Assembly: GCA_036873135.1 (NCBI GenBank)
Contig: JAPTYO010000014.1
Span: 21,226,952-21,290,951 of the forward strand
Direction: 5' to 3'
DNA from: Clarkia xantiana subsp. parviflora
Lineage: Eukaryota > Streptophyta > Magnoliopsida > Myrtales > Onagraceae
DNA length: 64,000 bases
Shown piece after piece: positions 36,614 through 47,564 of this stretch. The translations under genes were made by a program, and so were the position numbers. The first letter of the stretch is position 1. Each line of letters starts with the position of its first letter. Under the pieces are notes generated by a model, which was not told the DNA's origin, made no database searches, and was given only the letters and a program-made list of their open reading frames with translations.

Positions 36614-36752
36614 CAAAGCGAAGAACCTTATCAGGGCTTGACATGCCGCGAACCCTTTTGAAAGAGAGGTGTGCCTTCGGGAACGCGGACACAGGTGGTG
36701 CATGGCTGTCGTCAGCTCGTGCCGTAAGGTGTTGGGTTAAGTCCCGCAACGA
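36417..36752 (+). pseudogene. rrn16: Plastid 16S rRNA fragment in the nucleus (NUPT)
   Basis: Matches the central-to-3' part of plastid 16S rRNA, including ggattagataccccagtagt, aaactcaaaggaattgacgg, the region around tttaattcgatgcaaagcga, and gtcgtcagctcgtgccgtaa. It breaks off at gtcccgcaacga, before the universal gagcgcaac continuation, and begins abruptly near cctaggagcgaatg. Only about 340 of roughly 1,490 bp are present and the flanks are nuclear, so it is not a functional rRNA gene. A few differences from the canonical plastid sequence (such as accttatcaggg and gtcccgcaac) suggest decay after transfer. Confidence 0.93.
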
Positions 36753-36895
36753 ATTCCAGGATCCAGGGGGGAATCCGTTCGATGGAATTTATAAAACAAT
36801 ATCTGTATTATTCTTGTTTTTCCGAATCTATCCTCGTAACCACATTACTAGTACTACAAACTGTAGAGAGTCACGGTAAAAAGAATTAGAACATG

Positions 36896-37074
36896 GAGAA
36901 ATTCTTCAATACATCGGATCCAACACGTGGATCCGATGTGGTAGCCCTTCAGTCAATCAGAAGATGACGTATGTACACGTATTAAGTTAATTTTGACAGA
37001 TGTCATCTTCTGATTGGCTGATGGGCCACCACATCGGATCCACATGTTGGATCCGATATACTGAAGAATTTCTC
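36896..37074. mobile_element. Short foldback MITE, 179 bp, 10-bp target duplication
   Basis: Almost entirely an inverted repeat. Ends GAGAAATTCTTCA / TGAAGAATTTCTC are followed inward by catcggatcca and by cagaagatgac / gtcatcttctg. It is flanked by the perfect 10-bp duplication ttagaacatg (36886-36895 and 37075-37084). TSD length and long TIR suggest a Mutator-type MITE. Confidence 0.93.
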
Positions 37075-37097
37075 TTAGAACATGAGATTATTGTAAG

Positions 37098-38464
37098 GAA
37101 TGTAAACACCTAATTTTGGTCCGCGCGTAGCACGTCCAAAAATGTCATATGTGACGCGTTAAAAAAAAAGAAGTATTTAAATATTAAAGGTCGCGAAGTT
37201 TCTAAAGATAGGACTGACTTAAATTAAGTTAATTATTTGTATTTATTGCAGATGATATTTGTTGAATATTTAGAGTATATTTTCTGAATATTTAACATTT
37301 ATGATTAGAATAAATCTGTAATATTTATTTCCTAGTTAGCTTAGGCCTAGATTAGTATAAATAGTTGTTAAATTTACATGTAAAGGGGACAAAAAAAACA
37401 CAAAAAAAAACAATAATAATAATAATAATAAACAACTCTTCTCGGATTCTGTGCAAAATTCGTATTTTAGTGTATTTTTTTTTTAAATCATATCTCTCTC
37501 CTCCCTCTCCCTCCTGCGTTTTTTTTAGCCGGCCGGACCAGCCAGCCACGTCGACACCGGAGTTCCGCCGCCCGTCGCCATCCCGCGTCCGTGCCGCCGC
37601 CCGATGCTTGTCAGAGTCCAAGCCTTGATCCCGTCGCTAGGCTCTCCGTCCCGACCCAGCCACACTGGTCGTTCCTCCTTCACCGAAGACCAGGCTCCGC
37701 CCCGCTCGGCTGCTCCGCCTCGGTCCGAATCACCATCATCGACCAGCACCTGTGCCACCCTGATCCGCCGGACTCCGCTTTCTGTCCATCCTTTTTCGTC
37801 GCTGGTGGCTGCCGGGGTCTACTTCCCAGGTGAGTACTTCCCGTTTTTTTTTTTCTTTTTTTTTTTATTAATCATTTTTATTTATTTATTTTATTTCTGT
37901 TATTATATTGTCATTATTATATTATATTTAATGGTACAGTGTAAATGTGGTTACTTAAATTTAATTAGAAGTTTAAATGTAGTTTGATTAAATTTAATTG
38001 GGTAACATGTTTATTTGCTCAAAGTCATGTGTATATTAGTTTGTGTAGTGAGCATGCTTGATAATTTTTTATGTTTTAGATTTCGTATTAATTAAGAGTT
38101 ATATATTATAATTAGTTTTTTTAGACTTAGATCAATATTTGATTATAATTTTAAATATGATAAATTTGATTAAATCTTGATAATCGTTAGATTAATCTAA
38201 TATAACATATATTAACAATAAAATAGGCAAATTAAGTGAACTGAGTACCGAAAGGGCGTAATTAAAAATTGTTTTTTTTTAATTCGTAATAGAACCCCCG
38301 AACTCGAATTTCTGATCGTAGACCGATTCGATACCTAAGTATTTAATTCGTTATTCACTAGGTATTTTAGGTTTCTAGTTAGCATTATAATTAACTAGTG
38401 TCGACTCTTTCAAAATCCACGTTTTCTAAATGTAATTCGCCATATGTCAGATTTTAGGTCCGAC
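37098..38464 (+). mobile_element. 5' LTR of a Tat/Ogre-like Ty3/gypsy element
   Basis: Begins TGTAAACACCTAATTTTGG and ends ...ttttaggtccgaca, immediately before a primer-binding-site-like sequence. A TATA box (gtataaatag, 37,354) is present. About 1.37 kb, long as is usual for this lineage. The matching 3' LTR is not in the window, so the boundary is inferred from TG...CA and the binding site. Confidence 0.7.
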
Positions 38465-38486
38465 AATTTGGCGACTCTGCTGGGGA
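38465..38486 (+). promoter_or_regulatory. Primer-binding site region
   Basis: atttggcgactctgctgggg follows the LTR directly. TGGCGACTC(T/C)GCTGGGGA is the junction usually seen downstream of the 5' LTR of Tat/Ogre and Athila elements, where a tRNA primes minus-strand synthesis. Confidence 0.7.
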
Positions 38487-38970
38487 TAATCGAGGGTTCG
38501 GGCTCTTTATATTTGCTTATTTGCCATGTTTTATTTTTTATTCATATTTGACTTTGTTATTCTAACTTGGTTGTTTTTTTTGTGCTTTACGGTGTGGAGT
38601 TAAGTTTTTATTATGACTGACTATTTTTCTTTGTTGAATATGTATTATTTGAATTCGCACACACCCACTTTAGTGTAATGTCCAAAACGCCTAAAACCCA
38701 GGGCGACTAGGAACCCCGGAGGTTTAGTACGGTACGACCGGAGCAGCTGGGCCGCCGGTACGGCTCGGAAAAACTCTACTCGCTTGTGAAGGTCTTATGA
38801 TCCCTATAATGGGGTGAGGAAACCACTTTGTCAGGAACCTATCAGTGGAACCTACCTTATAGAGCAAAGCCACACATTTTTTTACCCCCTAACATGATAT
38901 GTTTTTTGTTGTAAAAATTATCATGCGACTGTTTGTATAGCTTTTATTTCTCATGCATTAATCTCATTGC

Positions 38971-39014
<44 letters not shown>

Positions 39015-41300
39015 TTTTCAGCTAAGTAGTTAGTCATTTAGTTGTAGAATTTTTATTTCAAACATGCATTCCGTATGCATTGTTTTTTTTTTTTTTAAAC
39101 TCTTACCTGAATTTATAATTTCAACATTGCGTTTCATACGCATTATTTTAAAAAACCTCTTCAGGTAAGTTGTAATTAGTGCATCATACAGGCGTTGTAA
39201 AAAAACATTTTTGGAAATTTTAATTCACCTTTAGCTATTGGAGCTTCTAATTTCGAACGTGCATTCCATATGCATCATTTCAAAAACTTTTTACCTGAAT
39301 TGTTTTATTTTAAATAATTCATCCAGTATGCATTAATTTTAGGGTTTAGGGTTTAGATAGATAAATCGTAAGCTCTCTTAGTTTTAGGGCTCTTTGTTTA
39401 AAAAACCTTTTACCTGATTTTTTTTTAAAAGATGTGCATCTCATATGCATTATTTTCGGGAAAAAACCTTTTAGGTAAACTGTAATTTTTCTTAGTTGTT
39501 GAACTTTTATTTTTTAAGTTTGCATATTGTATATATTTTTGTGAATCTCATATGCATTTAAAAAAAAAAAAAAAAAAAACTTTTCACTTGTTTTTTTTTC
39601 AATTTTGAGCAACTAGGATGCATTGATTTTTTTTTCCCTCATAAAAAAAAAATTCAAGTAGCTTGTAAGTTTCCTCAACTGTACAACTTTCACCTCATGT
39701 ACATCTCATAGGCATTATTTTAGGAAAAATATTTTTTAGATAGATTGTAAATCTCTTCTTAGTTGTTGAGCTTTTAATTCCAAATATGCATTGCATTTGC
39801 ATTATTTTTTAAAAAAATTTACCTGGATTTTTCATTTTGTACATACATTACATATGTATCATTCAGGTAAACTGGTTGTAAGTTGTAAACTTTCTTAACA
39901 GTTGAACTTTAACTTTCGAGCATGCATGAGCATTAAAAAAACTAAGTGTCATTCATTTTTTATCCGAGGTGTATTACACTTTTTCGACAAGATCTTCATT
40001 TCAACATTCGCATGAGCTAGCGTTTTGAAAAAGAGATTTGATTCTGATTTTGATTTTTTGAAAAAACAGTTTAAATGTTTAGTTGAGTGTGATTATTCGA
40101 GCTTAAACAAAGGACGAGAAAATCCTTTTGAAAAAACTTCATTTTGAACATCTATCGTGCGTCCGAGCCAGATAGTTACTCAGCGAACTCATTAAACTCC
40201 AAGCTAGTGCAAAACACCTAAGATCATAAATTTTGATTCTTTCTGAAATGTAATCAAAATTATGAAATGAATGACATTAGAAGTTTTCTGAAAAATCATG
40301 CATGACTCATTTGATTCTTTATACTAACTTTCGTGTCTGGTCTTTTCAGGTACCCTTGGATAGGTATGTTGTACATACAAGTGGTGTCGGCCAAATGGGG
40401 CAACATAAACGTGGAGTCATCCAGTTACACGAAGAACAAATTGCGCACTCGAAATATCCGATGCTCAGGTATGATGAATTGTACTTGATTTTTCCTTGAG
40501 ATTTAAGTGTCCCTACTCTTTTTGCAGATCAGACGATCACTTCGACGAGGTTCCACGTGAAATGTGACTGCTTCAAAGAACTCTCATGCCAAAATTCCAC
40601 ATACCATGTGTGGAATTCATACGCGTCCCCGAACCAAACTCTACATCCGTTCTACGGTGAGGTCTAAACCGGTCAGTGGTAAACAAGGGGTACCTCCCAT
40701 TGAGATCGGAAATGTCCAAAGATGGGAAAATATCAAGAGATCATCGAGAGTCTCGTGAAGATTCAATGTGTTGATCAATGAACATTTTAGATGTCAAGCA
40801 AAGAAAACATTATTGTTGGTGCCTTCCATCAAAGGTCCAGGGGCATTTACTTTCCGGCAGGTGTTCATATACAAGTTGTGATTTCTAGATGGAGCAGGAA
40901 AATCAGGACATGCAACAGATCCATTCACATATGGAGCAAATTTCCATTAAAGATGTCAGGCATCCAGGTAAGAGAAGTCGGGATCAATTTTCTCCCCGAA
41001 ATTTGAGTTTTTCCTTACTCATTGTGCAGCTCGGATAATCATCCAAATAAAAGCCTCTGAAGAGCACATCTCGTGCACGGCCCTTTGCTCGCCAACCATT
41101 CTTGTGTCAGCTGCCGAATTTATCTCGCGCAATATTTGTGCCCCAATGCGGACTACTCCACGTCATCCATGTGTGTTCATTGACCAGGCCATTCATCCTG
41201 CATGCGACGAGCCTAACCCGGTAGGTGCTAGCCATGGGGAATCCCCAGACGAGATTGAGCAATAGCCGGGGCACTTGAGAAGCCGAGATTAGAAATCACT
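38487..41300 (+). mobile_element. Leader/internal region of the Tat/Ogre-like element, truncated
   Basis: Long non-coding leader without a recognisable gag or pol. It holds a 38-A run (38,975-39,012) and a degenerate repeat field (38,900-39,960). Further on, tttcaggtacccttgg near 40,346 and ttttgcagatcag near 40,520 resemble splice acceptors. Small frames at 40,302-41,006 match nothing known to me. The element ends without protease or reverse transcriptase. Confidence 0.5.
38900..39960 (+). repeat. Degenerate repeats with paired ATGCAT-like motifs
   Basis: A pattern of two ATGCAT-like hexamers about 8 bp apart (catgcattccgtatgcattg at 39,064; cattgcgtttcatacgcatt at 39,125; cgtgcattccatatgcatca at 39,258; further at 39,433, 39,696, 39,784 and 39,842) recurs every 54-117 bp. 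Poly-A/T tracts and acctga/aggtaa(a/g) motifs lie between. Copies are heavily diverged. Confidence 0.65.
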
Positions 41301-42038
41301 GTCTACGTCATCCCTTGGTCGTAGGATCCATCCAGGGCGTCGACACGATCGACATATTTTGACTCAAACAACTGAATCCTTCTCTAGAAGATGTTTTGAA
41401 TTAGAAATTTCAGATTTGCCACTAGGGGCATGTACATAATTGTTGTTGATGATTTTCGTTTTCAAAAAAAAAAAAAAGCAAAAAAAAAAAAAAAAACTTT
41501 TTTTTAAGGTCACAGCCGCCCTTTAATTGGTTACGGATAAAAATAAAGAGAGTGCTCATGCATATTTTGTGAGAGCAGTGAAGAAATAAAATGGTCACAG
41601 TTGTCCCTAAATCAACTACAAATAAAAGGGTCTCAGTCGTCCCGGAAACGACTACAAAGAAAGGGTCACAGCCACCCTTCAAACGGCTACAGTTAAAGAA
41701 CGTCTCCGCAAAATCAAAAGCGGGAAATAAGTCAAAGGGCCACAACCACCCTTCAAACGGCTAAAAAAAAAAGTACTGAGCATAATTGGATAATTGGCAC
41801 CGATTCCTTTCACTCCTTTTTTAGAAAATGGATAATATTTTTACATCCGGTGTAATAATTGGATAATGAATCACTCTGCATTTTTTATTTTCATGGATTC
41901 AAAGCAGTATCATTCGTTTTATTCTTTAGTATGCAACTATGATGTTTTTATAAATAAAAACAATTATTGAGTATAATATATATATTTTCTTTAGCATCCG
42001 TCGGAATTAACAAATATTTGCATTATTATTTATGTACA
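41301..42038. other. Intergenic / element remnant
   Basis: Contains the hairpin repeat array at 41,508-41,765, preceded by two A-runs near 41,466-41,496. No gene. Confidence 0.4.
41508..41765 (+). repeat. Degenerate tandem repeats, each with a small inverted repeat
   Basis: Units starting ggtcacag or ggtctcag at 41,508, 41,593, 41,629 and 41,664 (and a weak one at 41,738) end in a (g)gctac- or actac-like sequence about 22 bp on. The arms pair differently from unit to unit: agttg/caact, agtcgt/acgact, agcc/ggct. Spacing is about 35-36 bp, or roughly double that. Confidence 0.75.
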
Positions 42039-42075
42039 CTAGTGATCCACGCATGCGTTGCACGCGCAGCGCAGC
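42039..42075 (-). mobile_element. Helitron-type 3' terminus (minus strand)
   Basis: On the minus strand the sequence reads gcgtgcaacgcatgcgtgga then tcactag, followed by T. This GC-rich partial palindrome followed by CTAG|T matches the 3' end at 46,164. The corresponding 5' end was not found, so length is unknown. Confidence 0.5.
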
Positions 42076-42549
42076 GGTCGAGTTTGTAGTTTTTATTTTT
42101 TTTTATTTTTTTTTATATATAATCTTGTTAAAAAATAATAGATGTTACTGACAAAGTACATGCATAATGATCAAGACACCTAAGGAATCATTGGCTTCAC
42201 ATAGAGTTCGTAGTGGTAAAGCTATAGTTATGGGGATACATGTCTAATGAGTACATAATATCAAATTTAAAAGAATATGCACCATCATTAACATTATTAT
42301 ACTCCATTTAAAAATAACCAAGCCTATTTATAACAAATTGTATGTGTTATACTCCAGTTTTCTTGTAAAGTTTGTATTCCACCTTGCTCCTTTTTCCAAT
42401 TTCAATCACATGCACTTTACATATGAAATCAATTTCAATGATCTGTGAAAATCGAAGTTAATCAGTTATGCAAAAATCAAGACCATTTAAGAGTTACAGC
42501 CAAAAAGATTAAAATAATATACCAAATATACACACAACCACAACCATGT

Positions 42550-42685
42550 AATATAGTGTGGTGGTTCAGCGCCTCATCCCAGCTTAACCAGAGGTCAGGG
42601 GTTCAAACCCCGCTAGTGATCATGGGAATGGAAAAATATTCATGGCAAGCTAAAACATATGAAGAAAAAAAAGAAGCATAATGGA
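42550..42685 (+). mobile_element. tRNA-derived SINE
   Basis: RNA polymerase III A box TAGTGTGGTGG (42,554-42,564) and B box GGTTCAAACCC (42,600-42,610) are spaced 46 bp apart start to start, as in tRNAs. An A-rich tail follows (gaagaaaaaaaagaagca, 42,660). The ends do not form an acceptor stem, so this is a SINE rather than a tRNA gene. A decayed relative may lie near 59,805-59,885. Confidence 0.65.
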
Positions 42686-42764
42686 AAATTCATTTATAAA
42701 ATAAAGTTGAAGCTAAAACTCACCATCCTTAAGATCAATGCCAAGATAAGAAGCAACAAATCTC

Positions 42765-42800
42765 CTAGAATGCCGACGCGTGCGTTGCACACGTGGGGCG
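42765..42800 (-). mobile_element. Second Helitron-type 3' terminus (minus strand)
   Basis: The minus strand reads cacgtgtgcaacgcacgcg then tcggcattctag, the same layout as at 42,039 and 46,164. The base after CTAG is G rather than T here, so this copy may be truncated or recombined. Confidence 0.4.
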
Positions 42801-44018
42801 TGACTAATGCGGTGGATCTTTCTATCATGCTCTATTTTTTGTACTTTTTTTGTATTTTTCTATTGTTCTAAAGATAAACTCTAAAGGAAAATTGATATTA
42901 TTAATAGTATGATGCAAATATTAAGTGTGGTTAAAAATTCATATTTTTTTCCATACTTTTCGAGTTTTACATATGTTACAATTAAGTCAAAAAACCAAAA
43001 GCATGGTGCTCTTGGAGTATGGTAGAAAAATCCCAACAGAATTAATAATTTAAAAATCATATTATTATTTATGTATGTGTTGGTTCTGCTTGAAATATAT
43101 AAAGTTGGAAATACTACATATAGGAAAGAGAAATAATGTTATAATAAAAGTGAAGAATTATCAAATGCAAATACATAAGCTGTTATAGTTGATGTTAGAG
43201 GCATTACCCTTGCATGAGAAACCAGATAACAATATATTTGGTAAATATAAATTATAATATGGGAAGTTCTTGCTAAATCAAATATTATATGTTAGTATGT
43301 ACTAAAAGAACGAAAATATATGTTGCAACATTCACTTTTGGACCACACCTTTACAAGAGTCATTGACTATATATTTTTGCTTCATTAGGACCACATCCTC
43401 CATTTTTTTATCGAAAAATTTTTTATCAACATAAAATATTACAAATTCATTGAACTATACTTCATTTGCCCAAATAATGGACAAGGCTACCAGTTTTATT
43501 AGCGATTACCTCCTTATATGAACCATTATATCCCACATAGTTTTTTGTGTCGTATTGCTTCATCATTCGGCAATCCAAATGGAAAATAAGACCATTATAT
43601 TTACACTTTGAGAACCCTAAATAATAATGTTGCAGATATATATATACATATATTCTACAAGATGACATTAGAAAAGTAAAGCAAAAGTTGAACTGAAAGA
43701 AGGAAAAAATTCTTCTAAATTTAAGTATATATTTTGCTAAATTTAATCTTCATGCCATCTAAATCGATCATTTCCATATGTTTCAAAAAAAAAAAAAAGT
43801 CAAGAATAAACAAAAACATGTCAGTTGACATCTAAAAGGGCTATATCTTTGTGCTCATCTATCATATAATACATAAATCTAACAATATAGTTTAAGCATG
43901 ACCTTAAAGAATCCATCTCTGTTATTAGAATATTTCTTGAAATTTCGTTATTGTGGGCAAGTTTTGAAGAAAGTAAGTCATGCAGCATTTGAAGATGGAG
44001 TTAGGGAACTCACTAAAA
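42801..44018. other. AT-rich intergenic or element-internal DNA
   Basis: No gene recognised. It may be the body of one of the minus-strand Helitron copies whose 3' ends lie at 42,039 and 42,765. Confidence 0.3.
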
Positions 44019-46164
44019 TCTATATATATAAAGCATAATACATACTAAGCCAACAAAGAAGTCCTTAGGTATTTTGACTGTTAATCAAACACAATAACAT
44101 TGTTGGTGTGCATTGTGTTTGATTATCTGTCAAAATACCTATACCTAACATATAATAAGAGTGAATTACAATAGTCTTGCAAATGACATGTTGGTGTGGA
44201 AATAGAGAACTTAATACACTCGAAGTTGAACATGATAAAATGAAATAAGCATCTCAGAAGACTCCATCAACTTCTTTTCTTTGAAACTTCTTCTACATAA
44301 TAAGCATGTAAAATCAAGTTGGAATGGTACCTAAGTAACCGTGGCTGCTGGACTTGTTCTAGGTTGAATTGAATATAAAATTACCAAGATAAATGAGTCA
44401 AAGAGTAAATTAGATTATGTGAGTATATATTGATGTGAGGAGAGGCAGTCTCAACGAACCTAAAATTGTCTCTAAATAACACCCATATGACATTTTCGGG
44501 TGATTTAACTTAGTTTTTGCTCATTGACGATGAAATTGAATGGGGACTGCTGCATCATGATGAAGAGATTGATAGATTTGTTAAAGTGCAGGTTGAACAT
44601 CCATGAGAAAATATCATGGACAAGGTCCACTCTAACCCACTCCAATTCATATCACTTGTAGAATACAAAGTCATCCACAGTCTATAAGAAGAAACAATTC
44701 ATGGATTTAGCATTCATGATCTCCTGATTTTAAAAAGATCTCTCAATTACTAATGCATTGCTTCAATAGTTACTAAAAGTTACTGTGAATTCATCTCCTG
44801 TTCTTATCAACATATCACAAACAGTTGGCGTGCAATTCAAACTAATCACTTCCTCATCACTTCTATCATTTTTAAAATTTGAAGCTGAATCAATCGAGAG
44901 ATACAGATGAAAATATTCTTGTAGAGAATAAAGAAATTGAAATCGTAATAAAGTGAGGCAGAATTCATAAATATCACTACTGACTTTAACCGATGCTATT
45001 TGAACTCTTGTTGCCAAAGCAATCCGAGGCCGAATGAGAAATCCTCGAGAAAAACAAAAACAAGAGAAGTGAAGTGAAGCTTTTGACGATGATAACATCA
45101 GACTTGTTTTATTTTACAATGATATACCAATTAAAGAGCAGTGAAATCACACCAACAAACAATTACACCGTCGGTAACAGAGATGAAAAATAAAAGAGTA
45201 GCAAATGAGGCGTACGACTGGAGATGTCAGTGATGAATTGAACGTTGAATTTCTCTCAGTGAATTTGCCGAAATAGATTAAAACACCCAATCTGGATATT
45301 GCGCAACAGAAAATCGAGAGCATATCTGGACCTCGTTGTTAAAAGCAAGCCAAGTAGTACTGATGAATCAGTAGATCTATGATTACGATGACCCAGAACA
45401 CTGAAGCTCTTTTGAAAACCACAAATCTCAGACGGAAAAACTGCGTTAGGATGAGAACGATTGGTTGTAAAGAGAAAAAGCAACCATGTATGCTAAGATC
45501 AGGTGGTTTTGTGATTGCTGAAGCGTCATATAGAAGCGCGGGAGTTTTTTTTTTTTTTTGTAAGCGCAGTAATTGAAGCGTTGGGTTGGTCAATGAATCA
45601 GAGGGATGTTTGGCATGAACGGTGGTGGAGCATATGTCTAACAGTGGTGACTTTTCGATTTAGATGGTGACAATTGCATTCATAGTTGTGACTTTTGTGT
45701 GTGAGGACATCTCAAACTTTTATTATTTATATATTATATATTTAATATTTAATTATTATTATTATATTATAGGAGTAGATTGTTGGTTTTTTAAATATGT
45801 TATTACTTGGACTACAAGAACGAATGTAAGGTGGACTATCCATAGCCTACAAGGAGAATGGGTTAGACATGGTTGAAATATTGCAACTCTGCTCAAATCC
45901 ATTGATTTTGCAATCTATTCACTGTGATTGCAAAGTAGTAGTGTTGTAAGTTCTTCGTTACTATTGGTATTGGTATTTCCTGTTATCTCTGATAATCTTA
46001 ATCCGTCATAAATTAGACTATAAATATAGCATCAATTTGAATATACCTTGAAAAGTACACACCGCCATAAATTAGACTACATATATAGTTTCATGATTTT
46101 TTTTTTCTAATTGTTAAAATAGAGCTACAATTGTCCCACGTGCAACACATGCGCTGACCTCTAG
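44019..46164 (+). mobile_element. Non-autonomous Helitron, 2,146 bp
   Basis: The 5' end TCTATATATATAAAGCATAA has the TC start and TATATA/AAAG character typical of plant Helitrons. The 3' end is a GC-rich partial palindrome (cacgtgcaacacatgcgctg) followed by CTAG. The element sits between A (44,018) and T (46,165), the AT target dinucleotide of Helitrons, without a target duplication. No Rep/helicase frame. Short minus frames (44,763-45,098; 45,256-45,593) do not resemble anything I know but could be captured host sequence. Confidence 0.75.
44068..44139. other. 31-bp-stem hairpin near the Helitron 5' end
   Basis: Left arm ggtattttgactgttaatca... and right arm ...tgattatctgtcaaaatacc pair over about 30 bp with two mismatches and a loop of about 10 nt. 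Confidence 0.85.
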
Positions 46165-46193
46165 TATATTTAAATATTCCGAAAATTATTAAA

Positions 46194-47011
46194 GGGTCAA
46201 TAACCTGGGAGAGGTCTGAAGATTGGCCCTTGTGAATTTGAGAGGTCTGAAGATTGAAATGGTGATAACTGAGGTCTGAAGTTTGGACTTTGTGATTTTT
46301 AGGTTTTCCATCCAAATTTTCTGTCAAATTTAACAGAACCGCATGAAATGTAAAAAATACTCTTTTGTAATATTTGAATTAATAAAAAGTTTAATTAATA
46401 TAAAGATGAAATGACAAAAATACCCCTGTCCATAATTTAAAAACCTAACCCAACTCCGGCCACCACCACGGCTCCGGCCGGCCACCACCCAACTCCGGCG
46501 ACCACCACTCACAACTCCGACGACCGCCACCCAACTCCGACGACAGCCACCCAACTCCGACGACCGCCACCACGGCCCCAATTGGACCCAAATCGGAGCC
46601 ACCGGCCCCGATTGGGCCCAAATCGGAGCTTTTGGGCCCAATCGGTGTCGTGGTGGCGGTCGTCGGAGTTGGGTGGCGGTCGTTGGAGTTGTAAGTGGTG
46701 GTCGCCGGAGTTGGGTGGCGGCCGCCGGAGCTGTGAGTGGTGGTCGCCGGAGTTGGGTGGTGACCTTAAGGGCATTTTCGTCTTTTCATTCAAACATGTG
46801 AGATGCAAGAAGGGTATTTTTGGAATTTTATTTTATTTATGGTCACATGCAATGCACATGACCAATTTCCGTCAGTTTTAACGGAAATAACTAACGGAGA
46901 CCTTTATTATCTACAAGTCGAAACTTCAGACCTCTGTTATCACCATTTCAATCTTCGGACCTCTCAAATTCACTAGGGCCAATCTTCAGACCTCTCCCAG
47001 GTTATTGACCC
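46194..47011. mobile_element. Large palindromic Mutator-type MITE, 818 bp
   Basis: Ends GGGTCAATAACCTGGGAGAG and the reverse complement, TIRs over 100 bp (gaggtctgaagatt and aatcttcagacctc repeated). Flanking 9-mers attattaaa and aatattaaa match at 8 of 9 positions. The centre (46,440-46,770) is a GC-rich inverted array of caactccg(a/g)cgacc-like repeats whose arms also pair, which creates accidental Arg/Trp/Pro-rich frames. Confidence 0.85.
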
Positions 47012-47560
47012 AATATTAAATATATTCAAAATATTTTAAAATATATTTATAATAATTTTCTAATATGCACTTAAGCATTTCTTGGAGACTTCGTGGCTTG
47101 ACGCGTCCGGAATTGACGTATTATGTGTAACGTCGTTACGTTCGGGTGATGACTTGTCAACATAAAACATTCCTTATATTTAAGGAATGCTTTATGTAAA
47201 AACATAAAATTACGTGTGGGTCACATATTTAAAGAATGCTATATAAAACCACTCTAGAGAGTTTTTTTTTTTACTTAAATAAACATGTAGGACCCACGTT
47301 TACGTAATCCTTACGTAATACCACTTTGGATGCTTTTAGACAAAAATCATAAATCTACAAAAATCTTTAAAAATAAGTTGAAAGAAAGCTTAAAAAAAGT
47401 TATAAAAAAATGGATGTTATTGAAACAGCGGAACATATGTTCCGTTTTAATCCTAATGTCGAGCTTCACACATCCACACTTTTTTCTTTAACCATTTTTT
47501 TTTAGCTTTTTTTTTAAAAGTTTATTATATAGTTTATATATATTTTTCTTTCTAAAACCT
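47012..47560. other. Intergenic DNA with a 16-bp palindrome
   Basis: No gene. The perfect palindrome cggaacatatgttccg lies at 47,429-47,444. A similar broken palindrome (atgttccg ... cggaacat) lies near 60,555-60,595. Confidence 0.5.
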
Positions 47561-47564
47561 ATTG

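Noticed and set aside
36417..36752. Functional 16S rRNA gene or bacterial contamination
   Set aside because: The sequence is plastid-type and only a 340-bp fragment flanked by plant nuclear repeats; an organelle insertion explains it best.
42550..42625. Functional tRNA gene
   Set aside because: Although the A and B boxes are well spaced, the ends do not pair as an acceptor stem and an A-rich tail follows, as in SINEs.
46330..46881. Open frames rich in Pro/Asp/His or Gly/Trp
   Set aside because: They are read from the inverted GC minisatellite inside a MITE, with similar frames on both strands.
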